Position numbers and translations under genes: made by a program
The notes under the pieces: model-generated
Told to the model about the DNA's origin: nothing
The model's input: only the letters and a program-made list of their open reading frames with translations
Database searches by the model: none
Shown: one piece after another, positions 8,516 to 16,558 of the stretch
Position numbering within the stretch: the first letter of the stretch is position 1
How the letters are laid out: each line of letters starts with the position of its first letter
From: Paenibacillus sp. IHBB 10380
Lineage (GTDB): Bacteria > Bacillota > Bacilli > Paenibacillales > Paenibacillaceae
Direction of reading: 5' to 3'
Length of the DNA: 64,000 nucleotides
Assembly: GCF_000949425.1 (NCBI RefSeq)
Contig: NZ_CP010976.1
Span: forward strand, 4,526,001-4,590,000

Positions 8516-8718
8516 TAGAGTTGGAGATTTTATCCTCTTACCGCCCATATAATCAATGTCAAACTATGTACATGCTCACTCCCTATGTAAATGTGATTTT
8601 ACCGACATCCAACTAAAGACATTTTCAGAAAATAGGCTTATGAAGTGTTTAGGCAAAGTCTTACCTCCATAGTATGTTATTGAATTCAAGAATAGCGGAG
8701 GAAATGAAGGGGGCTAAT

Positions 8719-8841
8719 ATGAATACATTTACTATTTCAGTAATACCGATATGCAACACAAGCACTGATGAAGTTTATAGTCGTAAAATGTTTGTATGCC
8801 AAATGATAAGGCTGTGGGATCCATGTCAAAACAAACAATAA
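8719..8841 (+). CDS. Possible 40-residue leader ORF before the phosphonate operon
   Basis: ATG at 8719 is preceded by AGGGGG with good spacing and opens a 40-codon frame starting MNTFTISVIPICNTSTDEVY that ends 18 bases inside the following ATP-grasp gene in another frame. It could be a genuine small protein, a translational leader, or the remnant of an N-terminal domain, since longer YheC/YheD proteins carry an extra N-terminal region. No homology is recognised. Confidence 0.3.
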   Translation: MNTFTISVIPICNTSTDEVYSRKMFVCQMIRLWDPCQNKQ

Positions 8842-9572
8842 AAGGAAAAATGATTAAACACAAAATTATGAAAAAAAACCCTTCCCTGCACCCTCATATA
8901 CCCAAAACAAAGTGGCTGACTCCCTCAAGAGCGATTCACATGCTGAAAACACATCCTACAGTCTTCCTGAAACCAGACGGCGGCAGTGGCGGATCGGGCA
9001 TTCTGAGAATCCGCAATACTTCTACCGGGGATTATGAGATTAGGCAAGGATCGACACGCAAACGTGTCGGGCGTCACAGGTTGTCTCGAACTTTACGGAT
9101 CTATAACAAATCGTCCAGAAAATTCATCGTTCAAAAGGGTATAGATTTAGGGAAGTACCATGGAAAAGTATTTGATATTAGAATGTATTTGCAAAAACCT
9201 AAGTCTGAATGGGGTATCTCCGGCATGGTAGCTCGAGTTGCGCCCCGAAATCGTTACATTACCAACTACCATAAGGGAGGACAGGCGGCAACGTTAGAAA
9301 AAGTATTGTTCCCGATATTTGAAGGCAACACCGAGAAGGTTAAAGAATGTATTGACCATCTTAAGCACATTTCAATGACCGTTGCGGGAACGCTCGATAA
9401 GAAATTTCGGTATATTCGCGAGCTTGGCATTGATCTAGCCGTAGACAGCAGCGGAAAGATCTGGATCATAGAAGCGAATACAAGACCTCAACACAACCTT
9501 TTTGCCCAACTCCCTACCAAAGAAATGCTATATACGATAAGGCATAACAAAAAGATGATAAAGAAAGGATAG
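8823..9572 (+). CDS. YheC/YheD-family ATP-grasp protein, first gene of the AEP operon
   Basis: 249 residues from ATG 8823 ([18 protein letters not shown]); an in-frame ATG at 8796 is possible, but the basic N-terminus from 8823 resembles the other two copies in this window. ATP-grasp features are the nucleotide-binding Lys50 and glycine loop ([14 protein letters not shown]), [10 protein letters not shown] at 116-125, GIDLAVD at 202-208, and the metal-binding Glu217/Asn219 in [13 protein letters not shown]-grasp enzymes activate a carboxylate as acyl-phosphate and couple it to a nucleophile, usually an amine. Relatives in Bacillus are spore-associated. It ends five bases before pepM. The inferred role is ligation of AEP or a precursor; the substrate is unknown. 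Confidence 0.85.
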   Translation: MSKQTIKGKMIKHKIMKKNPSLHPHIPKTKWLTPSRAIHMLKTHPTVFLKPDGGSGGSGILRIRNTSTGDYEIRQGSTRKRVGRHRLSRTLRIYNKSSRKFIVQKGIDLGKYHGKVFDIRMYLQKPKSEWGISGMVARVAPRNRYITNYHKGGQAATLEKVLFPIFEGNTEKVKECIDHLKHISMTVAGTLDKKFRYIRELGIDLAVDSSGKIWIIEANTRPQHNLFAQLPTKEMLYTIRHNKKMIKKG

Positions 9573-9577
9573 ATCCA

Positions 9578-10477
9578 ATGAATAAATCCACTCAATTAAA
9601 GCGCATTTTTCAATCTCAGGGTACGGAATATTTAATGGAGGCCCACAATGGCTTATCTGCGAGAATCGTGGAAGAAGCCGGATTTAAAGGAATATGGGCT
9701 AGCGGACTATCCATTTCATCATCGATGGGCGTTCGGGACAGTAACGAGGCTTCCTGGACACAGGTACTTGATGTGCTTGAGTTCATGAGCGACGCGACGA
9801 AGATACCCATATTGTTGGATGGGGATACGGGTTACGGAAACTTCAATAATGCGAGAAGATTAGTAAAAAAACTGGAACAGCGCAATATCGCAGGCGTATG
9901 TATCGAAGATAAACTGTTTCCCAAAACAAATTCCTTTATTAATAATGGCCCACAGCCTCTTGCCAATATCGATGAGTTCTGCGGAAAAATAAAGGCGATG
10001 AAGGATACCCAAAACGATGATGACTTTGTCGTTGTTGCTAGAGTTGAAGCCTTTATTGCAGGTTTTGGCCTCGAAGAGACGCTGCTGCGAGCCGAGGCAT
10101 ATGAGCGTGCCGGAGCCGACGCCATACTGGTACACAGTAAAAAATCGAATGCCTCTGAGATACAATCATTCATGAACGAATGGAAGAGTAGAACCCCCAT
10201 TATTATTGTTCCCACCAAGTATTATTCCACGCCAACATCCTTGTTTAAAGAAATGGGGATCAGTACGATTATCTGGGCTAACCATAATCTACGGGCTTCC
10301 ATCGACGCGATGCAGACCATATCCCAAACCATTTTTCAAGATGAAAATCTTTTTGCAGTGGAAGACACTGTAGCTACCGTTGAAGAGGTTTTCAGACTAC
10401 AGCAAGTTGGAGAGTTAACGATTGCTGAAGCCAAATATCTTCCCAAATCACACAAGGTTCGAGATGATTCCCTATGA
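9578..10477 (+). CDS. pepM: Phosphoenolpyruvate phosphomutase
   Basis: 299 residues with AAAGGA eight bases before ATG. It converts PEP to phosphonopyruvate, forming the C-P bond that starts nearly all natural phosphonate pathways. The diagnostic signature [10 protein letters not shown] is present at 110-119, separating it from isocitrate lyase and methylisocitrate lyase relatives. The active-site Asp54 is in GVRDSNEAS, and the metal-binding acidic loop is LDGDTGYGN at 80-88. The equilibrium strongly favours PEP, so the next, irreversible decarboxylase is needed, and that gene overlaps this one by four bases (ATGA). Confidence 0.97.
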   Translation: MNKSTQLKRIFQSQGTEYLMEAHNGLSARIVEEAGFKGIWASGLSISSSMGVRDSNEASWTQVLDVLEFMSDATKIPILLDGDTGYGNFNNARRLVKKLEQRNIAGVCIEDKLFPKTNSFINNGPQPLANIDEFCGKIKAMKDTQNDDDFVVVARVEAFIAGFGLEETLLRAEAYERAGADAILVHSKKSNASEIQSFMNEWKSRTPIIIVPTKYYSTPTSLFKEMGISTIIWANHNLRASIDAMQTISQTIFQDENLFAVEDTVATVEEVFRLQQVGELTIAEAKYLPKSHKVRDDSL

Positions 10478-11637
10478 TCGATACTGGGCAGTTCGGAGAA
10501 GAACTGAAACAATCCGGATTTACGTTTTATACCGGAGTTCCCTGCTCTTTTCTGAAAAATTTGATCAATTACGCGATAAATGATTGTGAATATGTGGGGG
10601 CAACGAACGAAGGCGATGCGCTGGCCATAGCAAGTGGTGCTTACTTGGGAGGGAAATACCCCGTTGTTCTCATGCAAAATTCAGGGCTGGCGAATGCCGT
10701 CTCTCCCTTAGTATCTCTGAATTATACGTTCCAAATTCCGCTACTTGGGTTCGTTAGTCTCCGCGGTGAGCCAGGGATTCCAGACGAACCTCAACATGAA
10801 TTAATGGGCCAGATCACAACTCGCCTGCTAGATCTAATGCAAGTAAGTTGGGCGTATTTATCTTCAGATATAGTCAAAGCGAAAGACCAGATACAACAAG
10901 CTATGGTGGATATCAGACGAAATCGCCCTTTCTTCTTTGTCGTTAAAAAAGGGACCTTTCAGAAGGAAATCCTGCAACCCCAAGAACTTAAGCCTTCATC
11001 CCATCCACTCAAACAAATAAAAAGCACTTATGATCAGCTACCCACACGTTACGAAGCTCTTTCTATGATTCACTCTCTAAAAGACAACAATACCGTGCAG
11101 CTTGCCACCACCGGAAAGACAGGGCGAGAGCTGTATGAAATCGAAGACGATGCCGGCAATTTCTATATGGTAGGTTCTATGGGATGTATTAGCTCTGTTG
11201 GACTCGGGCTCTCATTATCCCAGAATAATAAAGATGTTATCGTCATTGACGGAGACGGCGCTCTACTCATGCGCATGGGCTCCCTAGCTACAAACGGATA
11301 TTACAGCCCCCCAAATATGCTCCATATTTTACTAGATAATAACGCACACGACTCGACTGGTGGGCAAAAGACCGTGTCTGACAATATTAACTTTGTCGAG
11401 ATTACAGCAGCCTGCGGCTATAAGAAATCTATTTATGTGCATAATTTAGAACAACTGAAGACCTCTATTATGGCGTGGAAAATGGAAAAAGGGTTAACCT
11501 TTCTTCATCTGAAAATTGCTGTGGGCTCCAAGAAAAATCTCCCTCGGCCCCATATCAAGCCCTACGAGGTCAAGGATCGACTACGCAAGTTCTTAAACTC
11601 TGGCTCCTTCAATCAACAAGGGGACGATCAACCATGA
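10474..11637 (+). CDS. ppd: Phosphonopyruvate decarboxylase
   Basis: 387 residues, a thiamine-diphosphate enzyme that decarboxylates phosphonopyruvate to phosphonoacetaldehyde and pulls the PEP mutase reaction forward. The N-terminal PYR domain contains the cofactor-activating Glu46 in [13 protein letters not shown] and [14 protein letters not shown]. The C-terminal PP domain has the metal-diphosphate motif starting [10 protein letters not shown] at 260-269 and ending LLDNN at 286-290, then [10 protein letters not shown]. Start and stop both overlap their neighbours through ATGA, so pepM, ppd and phnW are translationally coupled. Confidence 0.96.
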   Translation: MIDTGQFGEELKQSGFTFYTGVPCSFLKNLINYAINDCEYVGATNEGDALAIASGAYLGGKYPVVLMQNSGLANAVSPLVSLNYTFQIPLLGFVSLRGEPGIPDEPQHELMGQITTRLLDLMQVSWAYLSSDIVKAKDQIQQAMVDIRRNRPFFFVVKKGTFQKEILQPQELKPSSHPLKQIKSTYDQLPTRYEALSMIHSLKDNNTVQLATTGKTGRELYEIEDDAGNFYMVGSMGCISSVGLGLSLSQNNKDVIVIDGDGALLMRMGSLATNGYYSPPNMLHILLDNNAHDSTGGQKTVSDNINFVEITAACGYKKSIYVHNLEQLKTSIMAWKMEKGLTFLHLKIAVGSKKNLPRPHIKPYEVKDRLRKFLNSGSFNQQGDDQP

Positions 11638-12782
11638 GAAATGTAAAAAGAAACATTCTGCTTACCCCCGGTCCTGCAACAACGACGGACACGGTCAAAT
11701 TTGCCCAAATTGTACCGGATATTTGTCCCCGTGAGACGGAGTTTGGTGAGTTAATGGAATCTATATCAACTGGTTTAACAAGGATTGTGGCAGACGAGAA
11801 CCATTACACTTGCGTGTTGTTTGGTGGTTCAGGAACAGCAGCGGTGGATTCTGTTCTAAGCTCGGTCATTGGTGAGGATACGGTAATTATCATTAATAAT
11901 GGTGCATACGGGAAACGAATGTGCGAAATCGCTACCGTGTACGGAGTACACTTCCTTGAATTTGTAAGTCCTCCCGATAAGCCCGTGGACTTGATCGCCT
12001 TGGAAGAATTGTTTCGAAGTACCCACCAGTCCATCTCCCATCTCGCTGTAGTTCATCATGAGACGACTACGGGTCTATTAAACGATGTTCAACGCCTAGG
12101 CGATTTGTGTAAAAAGTACCAGGCTGAATTGATCGTTGATGCCATAAGTTCATTTGGAGCCGTTCCTATTCATATGAAAGATATGAACATCGGTTATATC
12201 GTGGCAAGCTCCAATAAGAATGTTCAAGGGCTACCGGGTGTATCCTTTGTTATTGCCAGCAAACAAACATTCGAGGATCTCAAGCAAGTTCGCCCAAGAA
12301 GTTATTACTTGAATTTGTATGATCAGTATAAGTATTTCCTTCAACATCGTCAGATGAGATTCACCGCCCCGATTCAGACTCTTTACGCTCTCCAACAAGC
12401 AATTTCTGAATTGAGGGTTGAGGGTATCGAGCAAAGATATGAGAGGTACACAAGATCGTGGGAATCGTTGACCGAGGGAATACATCGGATGGGATTGAAT
12501 CATATTGTATCGGAACAATACCATTCCAAATTGGTGACTTCCATTAGTGAACCCGATTGTGATGGATACGATTTTCAGAATATGCACGATTTTTTTTACA
12601 ATCAGGGATTTACGATTTATCCCGGTAAAGTCGAGAAATTAAAAACATTCCGAATCGCGAATATCGGAGATATTTCCCATCAAGATATTGAAGCATTCTT
12701 AGTGTTACTTGAAATTTACTTGCAGGATATCGGATTTTCTCTACGAAAGGTGGTGAATACCCATGTCGCTGAGACGGAGTAA
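11634..12782 (+). CDS. phnW: 2-aminoethylphosphonate-pyruvate transaminase
   Basis: 382 residues from ATG 11634 ([19 protein letters not shown]), chosen over the much longer open frame because it gives the ATGA overlap with ppd and the canonical N-terminus. It is a fold-type I PLP enzyme interconverting phosphonoacetaldehyde and AEP. Visible landmarks are CPRETEFGELM at 31-41, GGSGTAAVDS at 64-73, HHETTTGLLNDV at 141-152, Asp169 in IVDAISSFGA, and the Schiff-base Lys195 in SSNKNVQG. PhnW can run degradatively, but with pepM and ppd present and no phosphonatase (phnX) the biosynthetic direction is indicated. Confidence 0.94.
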   Translation: MRNVKRNILLTPGPATTTDTVKFAQIVPDICPRETEFGELMESISTGLTRIVADENHYTCVLFGGSGTAAVDSVLSSVIGEDTVIIINNGAYGKRMCEIATVYGVHFLEFVSPPDKPVDLIALEELFRSTHQSISHLAVVHHETTTGLLNDVQRLGDLCKKYQAELIVDAISSFGAVPIHMKDMNIGYIVASSNKNVQGLPGVSFVIASKQTFEDLKQVRPRSYYLNLYDQYKYFLQHRQMRFTAPIQTLYALQQAISELRVEGIEQRYERYTRSWESLTEGIHRMGLNHIVSEQYHSKLVTSISEPDCDGYDFQNMHDFFYNQGFTIYPGKVEKLKTFRIANIGDISHQDIEAFLVLLEIYLQDIGFSLRKVVNTHVAETE

Positions 12783-13509
12783 GAATAAATGGCTTAAGTA
12801 TAAGTATATGGATCACTCTTCTAAGTTATCCCCTTACCTTCCACGCACAGAACAGTTCACACACCAATCTTTTCTATATCTAATCAGTAAGTACGGCCAA
12901 GTTATCGTTAAACCGATTGGCGGTAGCCGGGGACGCGGTATTTATCAAGTAATAAATCTAGGTGAAGATCAATACGAGATCCATATAGAAAATAAAAAAA
13001 TAAACTTCAATGGTTTAGATGATGCTTACAATTACCTAAATGAGCATATCCATTCTCAGGGGTATATGGTACAGCGCCTTATCTCGCGTGCTACGGTCCA
13101 TGGGCGTCCCTTTGATATGCGTGTGATAGTACAGCGCAGACGCCACCATAGTACATGGAAAGTTACCGGTAAGGTAGCCAAAGTGGTGGGGCATGGTTAC
13201 ATCGTATCCAATATCGAAAGAAGCAATGGAAAGCTAATGAAGGTAAGTTCAGCATTGGAACAGTCATCGCTCAAAAACAAGTCAAAAACCAAGTTAAAGC
13301 ACAAAATTAAACATGTGGCAGTGCGTTCAGCCAAGCGGTTGGACCGCTTATTCCCTGGCCATCGCATTTACGGTCTGGATATTGGTTTCGATCAGAAGGG
13401 TCACGTCTGGATCATCGAAGCCAATCTGTTTCCGTCTATGTCCCATTTCCGAATGATTAACGACAAAAAGATGTATCGTCGAATTTCCTCCTACAAAAAC
13501 GGACATTAG
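12763..13509 (+). CDS. YheC/YheD-family ATP-grasp protein, last gene of the AEP operon
   Basis: 248 residues (MSLRRSKNKWLKYKYMDHSS), ribosome site AAAGGTGG, overlapping the phnW end by 20 bases. ATP-grasp landmarks are Lys50 in VIVKPIGGSRGRGI, FDMRVIVQRR at 117-126, GLDIGFD at 204-210, and Glu219/Asn221 in WIIEANLFPS. It is clearly a paralogue of the first gene of the operon but has diverged in the central region: the TNYHKGG-type segment of copies one and three is replaced by SNIERSNG, and a Lys-rich stretch (LKNKSKTKLKHKIKH) is inserted near 170-184. That argues for a different acceptor or donor. Substrate unknown. Confidence 0.86.
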   Translation: MSLRRSKNKWLKYKYMDHSSKLSPYLPRTEQFTHQSFLYLISKYGQVIVKPIGGSRGRGIYQVINLGEDQYEIHIENKKINFNGLDDAYNYLNEHIHSQGYMVQRLISRATVHGRPFDMRVIVQRRRHHSTWKVTGKVAKVVGHGYIVSNIERSNGKLMKVSSALEQSSLKNKSKTKLKHKIKHVAVRSAKRLDRLFPGHRIYGLDIGFDQKGHVWIIEANLFPSMSHFRMINDKKMYRRISSYKNGH

Positions 13510-13557
13510 AAGCAAATAGGCGTTATATTGCCCAGTCAAACGATTGGGTAAGAAAAT

Positions 13558-13602
13558 ATGGATAGAGGCGTTAGATTCATCATCTACTTCTCTATCCATT
13601 TT
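13558..13602. terminator. Terminator hairpin after the AEP operon (shared repeat sequence)
   Basis: Arms ATGGATAGAG (13558-13567) and CTCTATCCAT (13590-13599) are followed by TTTT. The same ten-base arms recur in the hairpin after fumC at 36946-36987. Confidence 0.7.
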
Positions 13603-13669
13603 CTGTCGTATCATCTATAGATCATCTCTTCTATCATCGAATAACTCATTCAAATTAGAATGATATCCA

Positions 13670-14011
13670 TTATATATTCTGAACATATCTTTCATCTGGA
13701 ATCTTACTTAGAACGACATAGAGACTAGTCGGAGTGCTTCCGGTATTTTTGAAAGAAAAGTGCTCTTCTCCCTCGCAGGAGATGACATCATCCTTAACTA
13801 AAGCAGATTCTTCTCCATTCACCGTTACTGTTCCGCCTCCATCAAGCACAAGGATAAATACTGCTGTTCCTGGATGCTGATGTGTCGGTAGTTCTTGTCC
13901 TGGCATAAAGTTTAATACAAAGACTACACTTTCACCGCTTTTAAATATAATCCGTTTGGTGAATTTGTCCTGATTGTACTCTTTCACGGGTAGTAACTCT
14001 TTCTTTTCCAT
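13670..14011 (-). CDS. Small single-domain cupin protein
   Basis: 113 residues with GGAGGT nine bases before ATG. The cupin core is visible as LPTHQHPGTAVFILVLDGGGTVTVNGE (His-rich motif 1 at about residues 41-50) and a second strand block DDVISCEGEEHFSF, giving a likely metal site from the His residues and Glu. Cupins of this size range from dioxygenases to sensors and storage proteins, so no activity can be assigned. It lies downstream of the V4R gene on the same strand, 61 bases after its stop, and may be co-transcribed from the palindrome-bearing promoter region around 14612. Confidence 0.8.
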   Translation of the reverse strand: MEKKELLPVKEYNQDKFTKRIIFKSGESVVFVLNFMPGQELPTHQHPGTAVFILVLDGGGTVTVNGEESALVKDDVISCEGEEHFSFKNTGSTPTSLYVVLSKIPDERYVQNI

Positions 14012-14072
14012 TAGAATTCAACCTCCACTATGAATGACAATATGTCATTCATATATATTATGATCCCAACTA

Positions 14073-14519
14073 CTAGAATCTCAGTTCATATTCACAACGT
14101 TCATCACCGTTAACATTGCATTTCACTTCTCTAGCCGTCACTCTTTTATTGTAAATCTTCATTAATGCACCTTCCATAATAGCTCCTTCAAGATCACAAA
14201 CCATCCTGCCCTCTTGAACAGGAAGTCCTTCACAGAAACAATCGTCAACAGCGATATGCATCCCCTGTTCACTCCTACTTATGATGTGAGGAATGCCAAT
14301 TTTCAAATCCTCAATCAGTTGAAGAAGTTCTTCGACGGACGATACTGGCAAGCTTTTGCCAATTTGTCTGCCTATGGTCATCGTTGTACCTTTTCCTCCT
14401 GCCGGTAAACTTTGATTAAGACCAATAAGTCTAATCGCTCTAAATAATTCAAGAGGAACATCGGCTCCTAAATTTTTTCTTTCGATCATCTTCATGTCCT
14501 CAAATGTATAATCTCTCAT
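14073..14519 (-). CDS. V4R (4-vinyl reductase-type) ligand-binding domain protein
   Basis: 148 residues starting MRDYTFEDMKMIERK. The ATG at 14519 has GGAG nine bases upstream; the earlier ATG at 14534 would place that site inside the gene. The C-terminal half resembles the V4R domain, with MVCDLEGAIMEGALMKIYNKRVTAREVKC and the terminal Cys-rich CNVNGDERCEYELRF. Stand-alone V4R proteins bind small hydrophobic ligands or metal and heme cofactors and are often linked to redox or NO sensing. A TGTGA-N6-TCACA palindrome lies about 90 bases upstream. Function is inferred only at domain level. Confidence 0.68.
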   Translation of the reverse strand: MRDYTFEDMKMIERKNLGADVPLELFRAIRLIGLNQSLPAGGKGTTMTIGRQIGKSLPVSSVEELLQLIEDLKIGIPHIISRSEQGMHIAVDDCFCEGLPVQEGRMVCDLEGAIMEGALMKIYNKRVTAREVKCNVNGDERCEYELRF

Positions 14520-14611
14520 CCTGCATTTCTCCATTCCATTGAGAATCTTCTTAGGCTTAAGATGCTAATATAGGACCTAACTTCATCTTAAAGAAGAAAC
14601 GAAGACCTAAT

Positions 14612-14627
14612 TGTGATTTTAATCACA
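14612..14627. promoter_or_regulatory. Rex/FNR-type palindrome between the V4R gene and the FAD-Rieske gene
   Basis: TGTGATTTTAATCACA is a perfect TGTGA-N6-TCACA dyad, compatible with FNR/CRP-family sites and with the Rex core, which uses the same half-site spacing. It lies between divergent genes and could control either. Two sites of the same form occur upstream of cydA. Confidence 0.6.
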
Positions 14628-14745
14628 TAACAATGAGAAATATTCTCAGTACTTAAAATCATCTAATTCATGTAAATTTTAGTTTCCCCTGAAGAGATTG
14701 TGGTAATAACTAGCATAAGCATAATAATAAGGAGGCACTATCCCT

Positions 14746-16293
14746 ATGAATGAAATAAATGGATCGTCAAACGAACTGCCGCGATATCCCGAGTCTTTAT
14801 GGATGGCATCCAGCGATCTGCCCACCTTTCCCCAACTTACCCAGGATATCACTGTAGACGTTGGTATTGTAGGCGCTGGAATCACAGGCATAACTACAGC
14901 CTATCTGTTATCGAAGGAAGGATATAAAGTTGCCTTAATAGATGCAGGTAAAATATTAGAAGGTACGACGGGGCACACCACTGCCAAGGTTACCACCCAG
15001 CATGGTCTCATCTATGATGAGATTCTCAATCACTTCGGCCTCGAGAAGTCCATCCAGTACTATCGTGCTAATCAAGAAGCGCTAGATTGGATGGAGAAAT
15101 TGGTACACAAACTTAAAATTGATTGTGAGTGGCAAACACAAGACGCCTATTTATATGCTGAAAGTGACTCATCACTAGACAAACTAGTGAAAGAATTTGA
15201 TGCCTATGAGAAACTTCGCATTCCTGGTGAATGGACTAACAGCATCCCTATCCCGCTCGTCGTTAAGGGTGCGATTAAACTACCCAACCAAGCACAGTTC
15301 CATCCCTTATCTTACTTGAAACGATTAGTAGAAGAGATCATCAAGGCGGGTGGAGCTATATATGAGAACACAACAATATCCAAAAAAATTGAAACCGAAG
15401 GGAGCCCCTTCACACTCACGACCCTTCACGGAGATCATCAATTAAAGTGCAGCCATGTCGTCTCGACCTCCCATTTTCCATTCTCTGATGGTGGAGGCTT
15501 CTTCTTCTCACGGTTGTATGCAGAACGGTCTTACGTGATCGCCATCAAGCCGGAGACGCCCTTTGCTGGGGGGATGTATTTGAGCGTAGATAAACCCAAT
15601 CGTTCCTTAAGAGACGCTTCCCTGAACGGAGAGCAAGTCATTCTCGTAGGTGGGGATAGCCACAAGACTGGACAAGGTATCTGTACATATCAACATTATG
15701 AGAATCTAGAGGCTTTCGGCGAGAAGTTGTTTGGTATCAAGAGTATTCCCTTCCGCTGGTCTACTCAGGATCTAATTACCCTCGATAAAGTCCCCTACAT
15801 TGGACAGATCACTTCGAATAATAAAGATATGTATGTTGCAACTGGATTTGCTAAGTGGGGGATGACAAAGGGGACGTTAGCAGCCAGACTGATTAGCGAT
15901 CAAATCCAGCGTAAAGACAACCCCTATACAGAATTATTCACACCTTCGCGCTTTATAGGCGATCCCAGCATTAAAAATTTTGTTGTTCAGAATGCCAATG
16001 TTGCTAAAGAATTGATAACAGGTAAGATAGGTATGGTTCATCGAAAGGCAGATGAGCTCGGGCAAGATGAAGGTTCCGTCGTTATCCATAACGGTAGAAG
16101 GGCGGGCGCATATAAAGACCCCGAGGGTCACTTGTTTCTCGTCGATACGACATGTACCCATTTGGGTTGCGAGGTGGAATGGAATGAGGCCGAGCGTTCT
16201 TGGGATTGTCCATGTCACGGCTCTCGGTTTGGCTACGATGGACAGGTTATGGAAGGTCCTGCACAAGAACCATTAAGGAAACTGAATGACTAG
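14746..16293 (+). CDS. FAD-dependent oxidoreductase with C-terminal Rieske [2Fe-2S] domain
   Basis: 515 residues with AAGGAGG upstream of ATG. An N-terminal DAO-type fold has the FAD-binding VGIVGAGITGITTAYLL at about 38-54 and GTTGHTTAKVTTQHG near 75-89. The C-terminal Rieske domain carries the two cluster motifs CTHLGC and CPCHGSRF. Such fusions are common in Bacillales and probably transfer electrons from an amine or aldehyde substrate to the Rieske centre, but the substrate is not known. It stands alone on its strand and ends in a strong terminator. The divergent V4R/cupin pair and the shared palindrome suggest redox control. Confidence 0.9.
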   Translation: MNEINGSSNELPRYPESLWMASSDLPTFPQLTQDITVDVGIVGAGITGITTAYLLSKEGYKVALIDAGKILEGTTGHTTAKVTTQHGLIYDEILNHFGLEKSIQYYRANQEALDWMEKLVHKLKIDCEWQTQDAYLYAESDSSLDKLVKEFDAYEKLRIPGEWTNSIPIPLVVKGAIKLPNQAQFHPLSYLKRLVEEIIKAGGAIYENTTISKKIETEGSPFTLTTLHGDHQLKCSHVVSTSHFPFSDGGGFFFSRLYAERSYVIAIKPETPFAGGMYLSVDKPNRSLRDASLNGEQVILVGGDSHKTGQGICTYQHYENLEAFGEKLFGIKSIPFRWSTQDLITLDKVPYIGQITSNNKDMYVATGFAKWGMTKGTLAARLISDQIQRKDNPYTELFTPSRFIGDPSIKNFVVQNANVAKELITGKIGMVHRKADELGQDEGSVVIHNGRRAGAYKDPEGHLFLVDTTCTHLGCEVEWNEAERSWDCPCHGSRFGYDGQVMEGPAQEPLRKLND

Positions 16294-16337
16294 AGTAAAT
16301 AATCACTAAGCCACTTAGTAAGACTGCAATAACCAAG

Positions 16338-16388
16338 GATAACGACTTCGTCGTCCTCAAAGGATGGTATTCGTTTATCGATGAAATA
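16338..16388. repeat. 51-bp intergenic repeat, copy A
   Basis: It begins GATAACGACTTC and ends ATGAAATA. Copy B at 18093-18143 has the same length and orientation and matches at 42 of 51 positions by eye. Both lie in 3' intergenic DNA flanking the aldehyde dehydrogenase gene. Confidence 0.6.
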
Positions 16389-16429
16389 GAGATAGAATGT
16401 AGAATGTTATACCTAATACTTCTAAAAGA

Positions 16430-16471
16430 GACTAGTTTCAGCGAAGAGACTCTGCCGAAACTAGTCTTTTT
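16430..16471. terminator. Bidirectional terminator between the FAD-Rieske and aldehyde dehydrogenase genes
   Basis: A ten-base perfect stem, GACTAGTTTC (16430-16439) and GAAACTAGTC (16457-16466), is followed by TTTTT on the forward strand and TTTTAG on the reverse, serving convergent genes. Confidence 0.85.
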
Positions 16472-16558
16472 ACAATCCCTACCCAAGGAAACCACCTTGT
16501 CTTTACATTCATTCATTAATTGGCAAATTTGAGTGCTGATCTAACCGTAATTTATCCG

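Noticed and set aside
9832..10218. A 128-codon reverse-strand frame opposite pepM.
   Set aside because: It has no ribosome site and lies fully inside a well-supported enzyme gene in the other direction.
11475..11633. An N-terminal extension of the AEP transaminase by 53 residues.
   Set aside because: It overlaps the decarboxylase 3' end in another frame and lacks a ribosome site; the ATGA overlap at 11634 gives the canonical N-terminus.
16247..16516. A reverse-strand frame between the FAD-Rieske and aldehyde dehydrogenase genes.
   Set aside because: It spans the bidirectional terminator and the 51-bp repeat and has no protein-like composition.
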